Part shown: in pieces, positions 1 through 8,399 of the stretch
How positions within the stretch are numbered: position 1 is the first letter of the stretch
How the letters are laid out: each line of letters begins with the position of its first letter
Source of the DNA: Solimonas sp041659605
Lineage (GTDB): Bacteria > Pseudomonadota > Gammaproteobacteria > Nevskiales > Nevskiaceae
DNA: 64,000 nucleotides
Reading direction: 5' to 3'
NCBI GenBank assembly: GCA_041659605.1
Contig: JBAZXW010000016.1
Span: 1 to 64,000 of the forward strand
The notes under the pieces: generated by a model
The model's input: only the letters and a program-made list of their open reading frames with translations
Databases searched by the model: none
Told to the model about the DNA's origin: nothing
Translations under genes and position numbers: made by a program

Positions 1-205
1 CCGACCTTTATGGCTGCTGCCGTATCCACAACCGCTGCCGATCGCTCCGACCGGCGTCGACGAACCCGAACGCATCGAAAGCGGCTGGTGGGACGGCGCC
101 GATGCGCGCCGCGATTACCACACGATCGAATGGCAGCACGCGCGTGCCTGGGTGTTCCGTGACCACGCGTCGAATCGTTGGTACCTGCACGGCTGGTGGG
201 CATGA
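1..205 (+). CDS. imuB: ImuB C-terminus, Y-family polymerase homologue (5' truncated)
   Basis: Only the last 67 codons are in the window, read in the frame starting at base 2. The tail carries W-W-D-G, A-R-R-D-Y and a terminal W-Y-L-H-G-W-W-A, which matches the conserved C-terminal end of ImuB, the catalytically inactive Y-family polymerase homologue that bridges ImuA and DnaE2/ImuC to the beta clamp during damage-induced mutagenesis. The stop TGA overlaps the ATG of dnaE2 (ATGA at 202-205), so the two genes are translationally coupled. This is the standard imuA-imuB-dnaE2 arrangement; the promoter and any LexA box would lie upstream of the window. The identity rests on the C-terminal motif and the neighbour. 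Confidence 0.8.
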   Translation, partial: RPLWLLPYPQPLPIAPTGVDEPERIESGWWDGADARRDYHTIEWQHARAWVFRDHASNRWYLHGWWA

Positions 206-3200
206 GCACCGCACCCGACTACGCCGAGCTGCACGCGCTGTCGGCGTTCAGCTTCCAGCGCGGCGCCTCGCAACCGGAAGAACTGGTCGCACAGGCCGCG
301 GCGCTCGGCTACGCCGCGTTCGCGCTGACCGACGAATGCTCGATGGCCGGCACGGTACGCGCCTGGCAGGCGGCACGCGAAGCCGATCTGCCGCTGATCG
401 TCGGCAGCGAACTCACGCTGGTCGACGGTCCGAAACTCGTGCTGCTCGCCGAAACGCAGCGCGGCTACGCCGACCTCTGCGGCGCGATCACGCGAGCGCG
501 GCGCGCGGCACGCAAAGGCAGCTATGCGCTGCGGCGCGCGGATCTCGACGAGCCCCAGCACGAAGTCTGCGCGCTGTGGATCCCGCGGAGCGTCGGCGAC
601 GTCGAGGAACTCGCGTGGCTGCGCGCGCGTTATGCGGAGCGGCTGTGGATCGCCGCCGAACTGCACCGCGACGGTCGCGACGCCGAAAAGCTGGCGCGGC
701 TGCAGGTACTCTCGCAGCGCTTCGGCGTGCCGCTGGTCGCCGCCGGCGACGTGCACATGCATGTGCGCGACCGCCGCGCGCTGCAGGACGTGATGACCGC
801 GCTGCGCCACCACACGACGGTCGCGCGCTGCGGGCATCGCCTGTACGCCAATGCCGAGCGCCACCTGCGCACGCGCGCCGACCTCGCTGCGCTGTATCCG
901 CCGGCGCTGCTGCGCGAAACCCTGCGCGTGTCCGAACGTTGCCGGTTCCGTCTCGGCGAACTGCAGTACGAATATCCGCGCGAGCTGGTGCCGGACGGCC
1001 ACACCCCCGCGAGCTGGCTGCGCACGCTGGTCGAACGGCATCTGCCGGAGCGCTGGCCGCAGGGCGCACCGCACAAGGTGCGCGCGGACCTGGAAAAGGA
1101 ACTGGCGATCATCGCGGAGAAGAACTACGAGGCCTTCTTCCTCACCGTCTACGACATCGTCCGCTACGCCAAGCGGCAGGCCATTCTGTGCCAGGGCCGC
1201 GGCAGCGCCGCAAACTCCGCGGTCTGCTACGTGCTCGGCATCACCGAGGTCAATCCCGAGTTCAACGAACTGCTGTTCGAGCGCTTCGTCTCCAGGGAAC
1301 GCGACGAGGCGCCGGACATCGACGTCGACTTCGAGCACGAACGCCGCGAAGAGGTGATCCAGTACGTCTACGACAAGTACGGGCGCGAGCGCGCCGCGAT
1401 CGCGGCGACGGTCATCCGCTACCAGCCGCGCTCGGCGCTGCGCGACGTCGGCCGCGCGCTCGACATCGGCGCCGAGGTCATCGACCGCGTCGCCCGCTCG
1501 CTGGCCTGGTGGGACGATGCCGACGATCTGCCCGAACGCCTGCGCGCCGCCGGCGTCGACCCGGAGGCGCGCGCGATTCGCCTGTGGCTTGCGCTCGCGC
1601 GCGCGCTGATCGGGTTCCCGCGCCATCTGTCGCAGCATGTCGGCGGCTTCGTCATCTCCGACGCGCCGCTGTCGGAGCTGGTGCCGGTCGAGAACGCGGC
1701 GATGCCGGAGCGCACGATCATCCAGTGGGACAAGGATGATCTCGAAGCGCTCGGCCTGCTCAAGGTCGACGTACTCGCGCTGGGCATGCTCACCGCGCTG
1801 CGCCGCAGCTTCGACCTGCAGCGCGCCTACGACGGCACTGCGCTCGCGCTGCGCGCGATCCCGCCGGACGACACGCCGACTTACGACATGATCTGCCGCG
1901 CCGAGACCGTCGGCGTGTTCCAGATCGAGTCGCGCGCGCAGATGTCGATGCTGCCGCGCCTGCAGCCACGCTCGCTGTACGACCTCACCGTGCAGGTCGC
2001 GATCGTGCGCCCGGGCCCGATCCAGGGCGGCATGGTGCATCCCTATCTGCAGAGCCGCCTGTCGGGGCTGGCCGTGAGCTATCCGAGCGAGGCGCTCAGG
2101 CCGGTGCTGGAACGCACCCACGGCGTGCCGATCTTCCAGGAGCAGGTCATGCGCATCGCCATCGTCGCCGCGGACTTCACGCCCGGCGAGGCCGACCAGC
2201 TGCGGCGCTCGATGGCGGCGTGGAAACGCTCCGGTGGCCTGGAGAAATGGGAGCGCCGGCTCAAGGACGGCATGGCGCGCAACGGCTATACGCCCGAGTT
2301 CGCCGACCGCATCTACCAGCAGATCCTCGGCTTCGGCAGCTACGGCTTTCCGGAAAGCCATGCGGCGAGCTTCGCGTTGCTGGCCTACGCGTCGGCCTGG
2401 CTCAAATGCCACCACCCGGCGGCCTTCCTCTGCGGCCTGATCAACTCGCAGCCGATGGGCTTTTACCCGCCGTCGATGCTGGTCGCCGAAGCGCGGCGCA
2501 CGCAGGTCGAGGTGCGCCCGCTCGACGTCGTGCACAGCGACTGGGACTGCACACTGGAGCGCGGCACGGGGAACATGCCCGCGATCCGGCTCGGACTGCG
2601 GCTGGCGTCCGGCTTCAACGCGGCGGCGGCACTGCGCATCGCGCAGGCGCGCTTCGTGCGGCCCTACGCGGAGGTCGACGATCTCGCACGCCGCGCGCAG
2701 CTGTCGCGGCGCGAACTCGATGCGCTCGCCGCGGCCGACGCGCTGCGTTCGCTCGCCGGGCATCGCTTCCAGGCGCGCTGGCAGACGCGTGGTTTCGAGC
2801 GCCTCGACGGCGTGCTGCGCGAAGCGGCGCTGCCGGACGACGGCATCGATCTACCCGCACCGCGCGAAGGCGAGGACATCCTCGCCGATTACCGCAGCAC
2901 CGGGCTGACGCTGCGCCGGCATCCGGTCGCGCTGCTGCGCGCCCGACTGCAGCAGGCGCGCGTGACCGCGAACACCGATATCGCGCGGATCGACGACGGC
3001 GCGCCGCTGCGCGTCGCCGGCATCGTCATGTTTCGCCAGCGTCCCGGCTCGGCCAAGGGCGTGATGTTCATGACGCTGGAGGACGACACCGGCATCGTCA
3101 ACCTGATCATCAAGCCGCCGCTGATCGACGCCCAGCGCGAAGCGGTTGTCGCCGGCCAGTTCCTGATCGCGCAGGGCCGGCTGCAGCGCCAGCAGAACGT

Positions 3201-3282
3201 GACGCACGTGCTCGCCGAACGCTTCTTCGACCGCTCGCACTGGGTCGGCGAGCTGCCATATCTGTCGCGCGATTTTCGTTGA
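202..3282 (+). CDS. dnaE2: Error-prone DNA polymerase III alpha subunit DnaE2 (ImuC)
   Basis: 1026 aa C-family polymerase that extends past lesions in the SOS mutasome with ImuA and ImuB. An N-terminal PHP domain begins LHALSAFSFQRGAS (about residues 10-23). The palm has GRGSAANSAVCYVLG near residue 335 and the catalytic aspartates in PDIDVDFEHERREE near residue 372. Later parts include VFQIESRAQMSMLPRL and GFGSYGFPESHAASFALLAY, followed by an OB-fold (VAGIVMFRQRPGSAKGVMFM, about residue 935 on). The length is typical of DnaE2 and shorter than the replicative DnaE (about 1160 aa). I chose the ATG at 202 because it overlaps the imuB stop. A longer frame from 178 adds eight residues that only re-read imuB. 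Confidence 0.95.
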   Translation: MSTAPDYAELHALSAFSFQRGASQPEELVAQAAALGYAAFALTDECSMAGTVRAWQAAREADLPLIVGSELTLVDGPKLVLLAETQRGYADLCGAITRARRAARKGSYALRRADLDEPQHEVCALWIPRSVGDVEELAWLRARYAERLWIAAELHRDGRDAEKLARLQVLSQRFGVPLVAAGDVHMHVRDRRALQDVMTALRHHTTVARCGHRLYANAERHLRTRADLAALYPPALLRETLRVSERCRFRLGELQYEYPRELVPDGHTPASWLRTLVERHLPERWPQGAPHKVRADLEKELAIIAEKNYEAFFLTVYDIVRYAKRQAILCQGRGSAANSAVCYVLGITEVNPEFNELLFERFVSRERDEAPDIDVDFEHERREEVIQYVYDKYGRERAAIAATVIRYQPRSALRDVGRALDIGAEVIDRVARSLAWWDDADDLPERLRAAGVDPEARAIRLWLALARALIGFPRHLSQHVGGFVISDAPLSELVPVENAAMPERTIIQWDKDDLEALGLLKVDVLALGMLTALRRSFDLQRAYDGTALALRAIPPDDTPTYDMICRAETVGVFQIESRAQMSMLPRLQPRSLYDLTVQVAIVRPGPIQGGMVHPYLQSRLSGLAVSYPSEALRPVLERTHGVPIFQEQVMRIAIVAADFTPGEADQLRRSMAAWKRSGGLEKWERRLKDGMARNGYTPEFADRIYQQILGFGSYGFPESHAASFALLAYASAWLKCHHPAAFLCGLINSQPMGFYPPSMLVAEARRTQVEVRPLDVVHSDWDCTLERGTGNMPAIRLGLRLASGFNAAAALRIAQARFVRPYAEVDDLARRAQLSRRELDALAAADALRSLAGHRFQARWQTRGFERLDGVLREAALPDDGIDLPAPREGEDILADYRSTGLTLRRHPVALLRARLQQARVTANTDIARIDDGAPLRVAGIVMFRQRPGSAKGVMFMTLEDDTGIVNLIIKPPLIDAQREAVVAGQFLIAQGRLQRQQNVTHVLAERFFDRSHWVGELPYLSRDFR

Positions 3283-3308
3283 TCCTCATCCGCCGCGCGC
3301 ACACTCTT

Positions 3309-3383
3309 GTAGGAGCGGCCCATGGCCGCGATTCTTTTCTAGCGCACGCCACGAAGAAAAATCGCGGCCATGGGCCGCCCTAC
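3309..3383. repeat. GTAGG...CCTAC inverted repeat (REP-like)
   Basis: The two ends, GTAGGAGCGGCCCATGGCC (from 3309) and its near-complement GGCCATGGGCCGCCCTAC (to 3383), pair almost perfectly around an AT-rich centre with ATTCTTTT and GAAAAATCGCGG. It fills the gap between the convergent dnaE2 and hemD genes and could form a strong hairpin acting as a bidirectional terminator. The right arm contains the hemD stop codon (CTA at 3380-3382 on the plus strand). It resembles the 'GTAGGAGCGGCC' repeats seen in many copies in Xanthomonas- and Pseudomonas-like genomes. Confidence 0.75.
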
Positions 3384-4210
3384 GGGTTGGCACCGAACGC
3401 GTCGGCGAGCGCGCGCATCAGCGGCTTCATGAAGTAGTCGCCCTCCGGCATCGCCTGCACGGCGATGCCGTGCACCGCCAGCGCGTCGGCGACGACCGGG
3501 CCCACCGCTGCGACGCGGGTGCGCACGAGGCCGGCCTTGAGCGCATCCTCACACGCGGCGTCGCGCGCAACGCGGAACAGGCGCTCGACCTGGGCCATGC
3601 TGGTGAACGCGATCGCATCGACGCTGCCTTGCGCGAGCCGGTCGATCAGATCGAGCACGCGCTGCGCGTCGGCCGCATCGGCGTAGACATAGGGCGCCAC
3701 CGTCAGCACCGTCGCCCCCGCAGCCTGGAGCGCGTGCTGCAGCGGCGCATTCGGCTCGGTGCCGTACAGCTGCACGCCGACCCTGCGCCCCTTCAGATCC
3801 AGATCCAGCAAGGTCTCGATCACACCCCGCGTCGTCGGTTCGACCGCCGTCAACGTCGGCTTGAGGCCCAGCTCGCGCAGCGCGCGCCCGGGCTTGGGAC
3901 CACGCGTCAGAATGCGCACTTCAGACAGACGGCGGATGAAACCCTCGCGCAGCGCAGGCTCATGACGCTCGATGCAGACGACCAGCCGCCGCAGACCCTC
4001 CCCCGTCAGCAGGACAAGGTCGTCGCAGGAACCGGCGTTGAACGCGCGGATCCACGCCAGCACCGGCGCCGGATCGGGCGCATCGAGAATTGCGATCAGC
4101 GGACAGCGCAACACTTCGGCGCCACGCTTCTCCAGCATCGTCGCGAACACGTCGAGCTCGCGTGTCTCCGGCACGGCGATGCGGCGTCCCTGCAGATTCG
4201 GTTCGTCCAT
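3380..4210 (-). CDS. hemD: Uroporphyrinogen-III synthase (HemD)
   Basis: 276 aa. It fits the HemD4 fold, which closes hydroxymethylbilane into uroporphyrinogen III for haem, sirohaem and cobalamin. Recognisable pieces are GRRIAVPETRELDVFATMLE at the N-terminus, LTGEGLRRL, the hinge GRRVGVQLYG, PYVYADAADAQRV, DAIAFTSMAQVERLF, and a C-terminal VAAVGPVVADALAVHGI. I chose the ATG at 4210; a longer frame to 4252 adds 14 Pro/Arg-rich residues with no family match. The gene stands alone: there is no hemC, hemX or hemY beside it, as there is in the usual gammaproteobacterial hemCDXY operon. Its TAG stop lies inside the flanking inverted repeat. HemD proteins diverge strongly, so this call rests on the overall pattern. 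Confidence 0.8.
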   Translation of the reverse strand: MDEPNLQGRRIAVPETRELDVFATMLEKRGAEVLRCPLIAILDAPDPAPVLAWIRAFNAGSCDDLVLLTGEGLRRLVVCIERHEPALREGFIRRLSEVRILTRGPKPGRALRELGLKPTLTAVEPTTRGVIETLLDLDLKGRRVGVQLYGTEPNAPLQHALQAAGATVLTVAPYVYADAADAQRVLDLIDRLAQGSVDAIAFTSMAQVERLFRVARDAACEDALKAGLVRTRVAAVGPVVADALAVHGIAVQAMPEGDYFMKPLMRALADAFGANP

Positions 4211-4410
4211 CTCAGCGCGCGGCCTCCAGCCGTTTTTCGAGACCGGAGGCAACGGACACGCAGGTACTGCGATTCATGCTGGCTCCCGGTTATCGATCGG
4301 CAGCTTGCCTAGGCACAGCGCGTCGCACAAGAAGGTCCGCACGCTCTCGGGGTGGATGCTGCGGCTGTATGGGGTTACAGTTCGACTTGAGTTTGTCCCC
4401 GCCCACACGC

Positions 4411-5190
4411 ATGGCCACGATACACATCGCCAGCGCGGGCGTGGTGCCGCCGCTGTTGTCGGCGCGCGACGCTCTGTACCTGGACTTCGACGGCACGCTG
4501 ACCGACATCGCGCCGCGGCCCGACGCGGTGGCCATCGCCCAGACCCTGCCCCCGCTGCTCGATGCCCTGCGTATGCTCCTTGGCGGCGCCGTGGCCATCG
4601 TCACCGGCCGCCGCCTCGACGACATCGATACCTGGCTCGCGCCGCTGCGGCTGGCCGGAGCCGGATTACACGGCGCCGAGCTGCGACGCACCCCCGATGC
4701 GGACAGTTTTGAACACCGGGTACCTGCCGCACCGCTTATCGCCCGATCGCTGATGGAACGCTTCGGCAGCGATCCACGCTTGATCGTCGAGAACAAGGGC
4801 GCCTCGGTGGCGCTGCATTTTCGCGCGGCCCCGGAACGCGGCGACGAATGTGCGGCCGCGATGGCCGAACTGGCGGCCGCGCACGGACTCGGCGCCATTG
4901 CCGGAAAGATGGTGGTCGAGGCGCGTCCTCCGGGCGTCGACAAGGGCAGTGCCATCCGCGCGCTCGCATCCGATCCGCCGTTTCGCGGCCGGCGACCGGT
5001 GTTCGTCGGCGACGACGTCACCGACGAGGACGGCTTTGCCGCGGTGCAGGCCGAGGGCGGGGTCGGCATCAAGGTCGGCGAGCGCACCGGCGCCGCGCAC
5101 TACAACTGCGCCGACGTCGGCGCCGTGCACGCCTGGCTCGACGCCAGCCTTCTGCATCTGCGCCAGTCCCCCCGGAGAATTCATGGCTAA
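4411..5190 (+). CDS. otsB: Trehalose-6-phosphate phosphatase (OtsB)
   Basis: 259 aa HAD-superfamily phosphatase that converts trehalose 6-phosphate to trehalose in the cytoplasm. HAD motif I is LYLDFDGTLTD (about residues 24-34), motif II lies at AIVTGRRLDDI, and motif IV is FVGDDVTDEDGF near residue 200; VDKGSAIRAL precedes it as in OtsB. The start ATG at 4411 gives the usual OtsB length; the open frame extends further upstream but that part has no family match. The last 8 bp overlap the start of the GH15 gene, indicating translational coupling in an otsB-GH15-otsA operon. Trehalose here would serve as an osmolyte or stress protectant. Confidence 0.95.
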   Translation: MATIHIASAGVVPPLLSARDALYLDFDGTLTDIAPRPDAVAIAQTLPPLLDALRMLLGGAVAIVTGRRLDDIDTWLAPLRLAGAGLHGAELRRTPDADSFEHRVPAAPLIARSLMERFGSDPRLIVENKGASVALHFRAAPERGDECAAAMAELAAAHGLGAIAGKMVVEARPPGVDKGSAIRALASDPPFRGRRPVFVGDDVTDEDGFAAVQAEGGVGIKVGERTGAAHYNCADVGAVHAWLDASLLHLRQSPRRIHG

Positions 5191-6970
5191 CCTGAATCTC
5201 GGCGTCATCGGCAATTGCGCCATCGCGGCGCTGCTGGACGAACGGGCGCGAATGGTCTGGTGCTGCCTGCCGCGATTCGACGGCGATCCGGTGTTCCACG
5301 CGCTGGTCGACACGCCCGCGGACGAAGCGGCGCGCGGGTTCTGGTCGATCGAGATCGATCGCTGCACCCACAGCGAGCAACGTTATGTGCCGAACACGGC
5401 CATGCTCGTGACGCGGCTCTTCAGCGCCGACGGCAGCGGCGTGGAGATCCGCGATTTCTGCCCGCGCTTCCTGCTGCACGGCCGCAGCTTCCGGCCGCAG
5501 ATGATCGTGCGCAGCATCCTGCCGCTCGCGGGCAGTCCGCGCGTCTGCATCCGCCTGCGCCCGAGCTTCGATTACGGCGCGAGCGTCCCGACCATCACCC
5601 GCGGCAGTAATCATCTGCGCTACGTCGGCGCCGACCGTACGCTGCGCCTGACCACCGACGCCCCGGTCAGTTACCTGCTGGCCGAAACACCCTTCCTCGT
5701 CGAGCGCAGAATCAATCTGATCCTGGGACCTGACGAAACCCTCTTCGATAGCGTCGACAGCGTCGCGGGTCGTTTCGACGAGGAAACAGAGTCCTGGTGG
5801 CGCGACTGGACGCGGCGCCTGGCGCTCCCGCTGGAGTGGCAGGACGCCGTCATCCGCGCCGCGATCACGCTCAAGCTGTGCACCTTCGAGGAAACCGGCG
5901 CGATCGTCGCGGCGCTGACCACCAGCATCCCCGAGGCGCCGGGGACGTCGCGCAACTGGGACTATCGCTACTGCTGGCTGCGCGATGCGCTGTTCGTCGT
6001 GCGCGCGCTCAACTCCCTCGCGGAAGTCGAGACGATGGAGCTGTACCTGCGCTACATCGCCAACATCGTCAGCGAATCCACCGACGGCCATCTGCAACCG
6101 GTCTACGGCATCGCGCTGGAAAAACGGCTGCTTGAACGCGAAGTGCCGACGCTGGCCGGATACCGCGGCTGCGGGCCGGTGCGCGTCGGCAACCAGGCCT
6201 ACGAACACTTCCAGCATGACGTCTACGGCAACGTCGTGCTCGCCGCCGCGCAGTCGTTCTTCGACCAACGCCTGTTGCGACAGAGCAGCGCGGTGGAGTT
6301 CGAGCGCTTGCAGCGGCTCGGCCTGCAGGCGCACAAGGTCTACGCGACGCCCGATGCCGGCATGTGGGAGCTGCGCACGCGCGCCCGCGTACACACCTCG
6401 TCGGCGCTGATGTGCTGGGGCGCCTGCGACCGCCTGGCGCGCATCGCCCGCCATCTCGGACGCGACGCCGAGGCGGCGGACTGGAGCGCGCGCGCCGGCG
6501 AAATCCGCAACGCGATCGAAACACGGGCCTGGAACGCGCAACTCGGCAGCTTCGTCGACAGCTTCGACGGCGGCGACGTCGAGGCGGGCCTGCTGCTGAT
6601 GGCCGAGATCGGATTCCTGCCGCCGCGCGATCCGCGCTTTGCCGGCACCGTCGCACAGATCGAGCGGCGCCTGCGCCGCGGCACGCACCTGTTCCGCTAT
6701 GCCGCCGCCGATGACTTCGGCGAGCCGACGACCGCGTTCAACATCTGCACCTTCTGGTACATCGATGCGCTGGCGCGACTGGGCCGGCAGGCGGAAGCGC
6801 GCGAGCTGTTCGAAAGCATGCTGGCCTGTCGCAATCCGCTGGGCCTGCTGGCGGAAGACGTCGATCCGCACAGCGGCGAGCTGTGGGGCAACTTCCCGCA
6901 GACGTATTCGATGGTCGGCATCATCAACGCGGCGACGCGGCTGTCGAAAGGCTGGGAGCAGGTCGTATGA
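5183..6970 (+). CDS. Glycoside hydrolase family 15 protein (glucoamylase/trehalase-like)
   Basis: 595 aa, begins MANLNLGVIGNCAIAALLDE, the characteristic N-terminus of bacterial GH15 proteins. An all-beta N-terminal domain is followed by an (alpha/alpha)6 barrel with SRNWDYRYCWLRDALFVVRA, GCGPVRVGNQAYEHFQHDVY and GMWELRTRARVHTSSALMCW (general acid Glu in the WE). Near the C-terminus SGELWGNFPQTYSMVGIINA carries the likely general base Glu. There is no signal peptide, so it is cytoplasmic. The family hydrolyses glucose from alpha-glucans or cleaves trehalose. Its place inside the ots operon, overlapping otsB by 8 bp, suggests an alpha-glucoside linked to trehalose turnover, possibly trehalase; the substrate cannot be fixed from sequence alone. 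Confidence 0.9.
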   Translation: MANLNLGVIGNCAIAALLDERARMVWCCLPRFDGDPVFHALVDTPADEAARGFWSIEIDRCTHSEQRYVPNTAMLVTRLFSADGSGVEIRDFCPRFLLHGRSFRPQMIVRSILPLAGSPRVCIRLRPSFDYGASVPTITRGSNHLRYVGADRTLRLTTDAPVSYLLAETPFLVERRINLILGPDETLFDSVDSVAGRFDEETESWWRDWTRRLALPLEWQDAVIRAAITLKLCTFEETGAIVAALTTSIPEAPGTSRNWDYRYCWLRDALFVVRALNSLAEVETMELYLRYIANIVSESTDGHLQPVYGIALEKRLLEREVPTLAGYRGCGPVRVGNQAYEHFQHDVYGNVVLAAAQSFFDQRLLRQSSAVEFERLQRLGLQAHKVYATPDAGMWELRTRARVHTSSALMCWGACDRLARIARHLGRDAEAADWSARAGEIRNAIETRAWNAQLGSFVDSFDGGDVEAGLLLMAEIGFLPPRDPRFAGTVAQIERRLRRGTHLFRYAAADDFGEPTTAFNICTFWYIDALARLGRQAEARELFESMLACRNPLGLLAEDVDPHSGELWGNFPQTYSMVGIINAATRLSKGWEQVV

Positions 6971-7010
6971 GCGCGCCGCGACACAATGCTCATCGTCCGG
7001 AGATGTCGCC

Positions 7011-8390
7011 GTGAGCCGCCTGGTGGTCGTGTCCAATCGCGTCGGCTCGACGCGCGAAGCGGCGAGCGCCGGCGGCCTCGCGGTCGCGCTGGTCGAATCG
7101 CTGCGCGCCAGCGGCGGACTCTGGTTCGGGTTCAGCGGCAAGACCTCGCGCAGCGGAACGCGCAGCCCGCAGATCGTCAACGACGAAGGCTTCACGCGGG
7201 CGACGCTGAATCTGCCGCTCGACGAGCATCACGGCTACTACTCCGGTTACTCGAACGGCTGCCTGTGGCCGATCTGCCACATCCGCCCCGATCTGATCGA
7301 CTTCGAACGCGCGCACTTCGAGGCTTACGCGCGGGTCAATCACCGATTCGCGCAGGCCCTGGCCCCTTTGCTGCGCACGAGCGACACCGTCTGGGTGCAC
7401 GACTATCACCTGGTCCCGCTCGCGCACGAGCTGCGCGCGCTCGGCGCGCGACAGCGGATCGGCTTCTTCCTGCATGTTCCGTTTCCGCCGCCAGATCTGC
7501 TGGAGGCCCTGCCGGAACATCAATCCCTGCTGCGCTGGCTGTTCGACTACGACCTGGTGGGCTTTCAGACCGACAGCGACCTGCACCACTTCCACGCAAG
7601 CATCGAGCGGATCGGCGGGCGCGTCCGCAACGGGCAGGTCCACGCCTTCGGGCACCAGCTGCGCAGCGGCGCTTATCCGATCGGCATCGATGCGCAGCAG
7701 TTTCGCGCGCTCTCGCTGTCGCCGGCCGGCGCGCGCGAATTCCGGCGCATGCGCAGCTCGCTGCGCGGCCGCGCGCAGATCATCGGCGTCGACCGGCTCG
7801 ACTACAGCAAGGGGCTGCTGCGGCGCGTGCACGCGGTCGAGGCGCTGCTCGATCGCCATCCGCAGACGCGCGGCCACGTCGAGTTCCTGCAGGTCGCGCC
7901 GCTGTCGCGGCACGAACTGAAGGCCTACGACGACTTCCGCAAGGAACTGGAACTGGCGGCGGCGCAGGTCAATGGCCGCTTCGCCCAGTTCGACTGGACA
8001 CCGGTGCGCTATCTGAACCGACCGCTGCCGCGCCGCACGCTGGCGGGCTTGTACCGCGCCAGCCGCATCGGCCTGGTGACGCCACTGCGCGACGGCATGA
8101 ACCTGGTGGCCAAGGAATACGTCGCTGCGCAGGATCCCGACGACCCCGGCGTGCTGGTGCTGTCGCGCTTCGCCGGCGCGGCGCCGCAGCTCGACGCCGC
8201 CTTGCTGGTCAATCCCTACGATTCCGGCGAAGTGGCCGACGCGCTGGCAATGGCGCTGTCGATGCCGCAGGCCGAGCGCTGCAGCCGGCACGCGCGACTG
8301 ATGGCGGTGCTCCTGGACAAGGACGCCGCCGCCTGGCGCGCGGACTTTCTCGGCGAACTGGAAGGCACCCGGAACCGCAGCGCCGCCTGA
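7011..8390 (+). CDS. otsA: Alpha,alpha-trehalose-phosphate synthase (OtsA)
   Basis: 459 aa GT20 glycosyltransferase that makes trehalose 6-phosphate from a nucleotide-glucose donor and glucose 6-phosphate. Motifs in order: SRLVVVSNRVGS (start), LWFGFSGKTS, GYYSGYSNGCLWPICH, VWVHDYHLVPLAHELR, GFFLHVPFPPPDLLEALP, GFQTDSDLHHF, GVDRLDYSKGLLRR (Arg/Lys phosphate-binding region) and TPLRDGMNLVAKEY (donor-site Asp/Glu). I chose the GTG at 7011 because it begins the conserved S-R-L-V-V-V-S-N and has CGGAGA about 7 bp upstream. It follows the GH15 stop by 40 bp and completes the otsB-GH15-otsA operon. The 3' end converges on typA with only 9 bp between the stops. Confidence 0.95.
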   Translation: MSRLVVVSNRVGSTREAASAGGLAVALVESLRASGGLWFGFSGKTSRSGTRSPQIVNDEGFTRATLNLPLDEHHGYYSGYSNGCLWPICHIRPDLIDFERAHFEAYARVNHRFAQALAPLLRTSDTVWVHDYHLVPLAHELRALGARQRIGFFLHVPFPPPDLLEALPEHQSLLRWLFDYDLVGFQTDSDLHHFHASIERIGGRVRNGQVHAFGHQLRSGAYPIGIDAQQFRALSLSPAGAREFRRMRSSLRGRAQIIGVDRLDYSKGLLRRVHAVEALLDRHPQTRGHVEFLQVAPLSRHELKAYDDFRKELELAAAQVNGRFAQFDWTPVRYLNRPLPRRTLAGLYRASRIGLVTPLRDGMNLVAKEYVAAQDPDDPGVLVLSRFAGAAPQLDAALLVNPYDSGEVADALAMALSMPQAERCSRHARLMAVLLDKDAAAWRADFLGELEGTRNRSAA

Positions 8391-8399
8391 GGCGCCGCC

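Noticed and set aside
115..2763. 882-codon minus-strand frame in dnaE2
   Set aside because: Shadow of dnaE2 in GC-rich DNA, no recognisable motif, no ribosome site.
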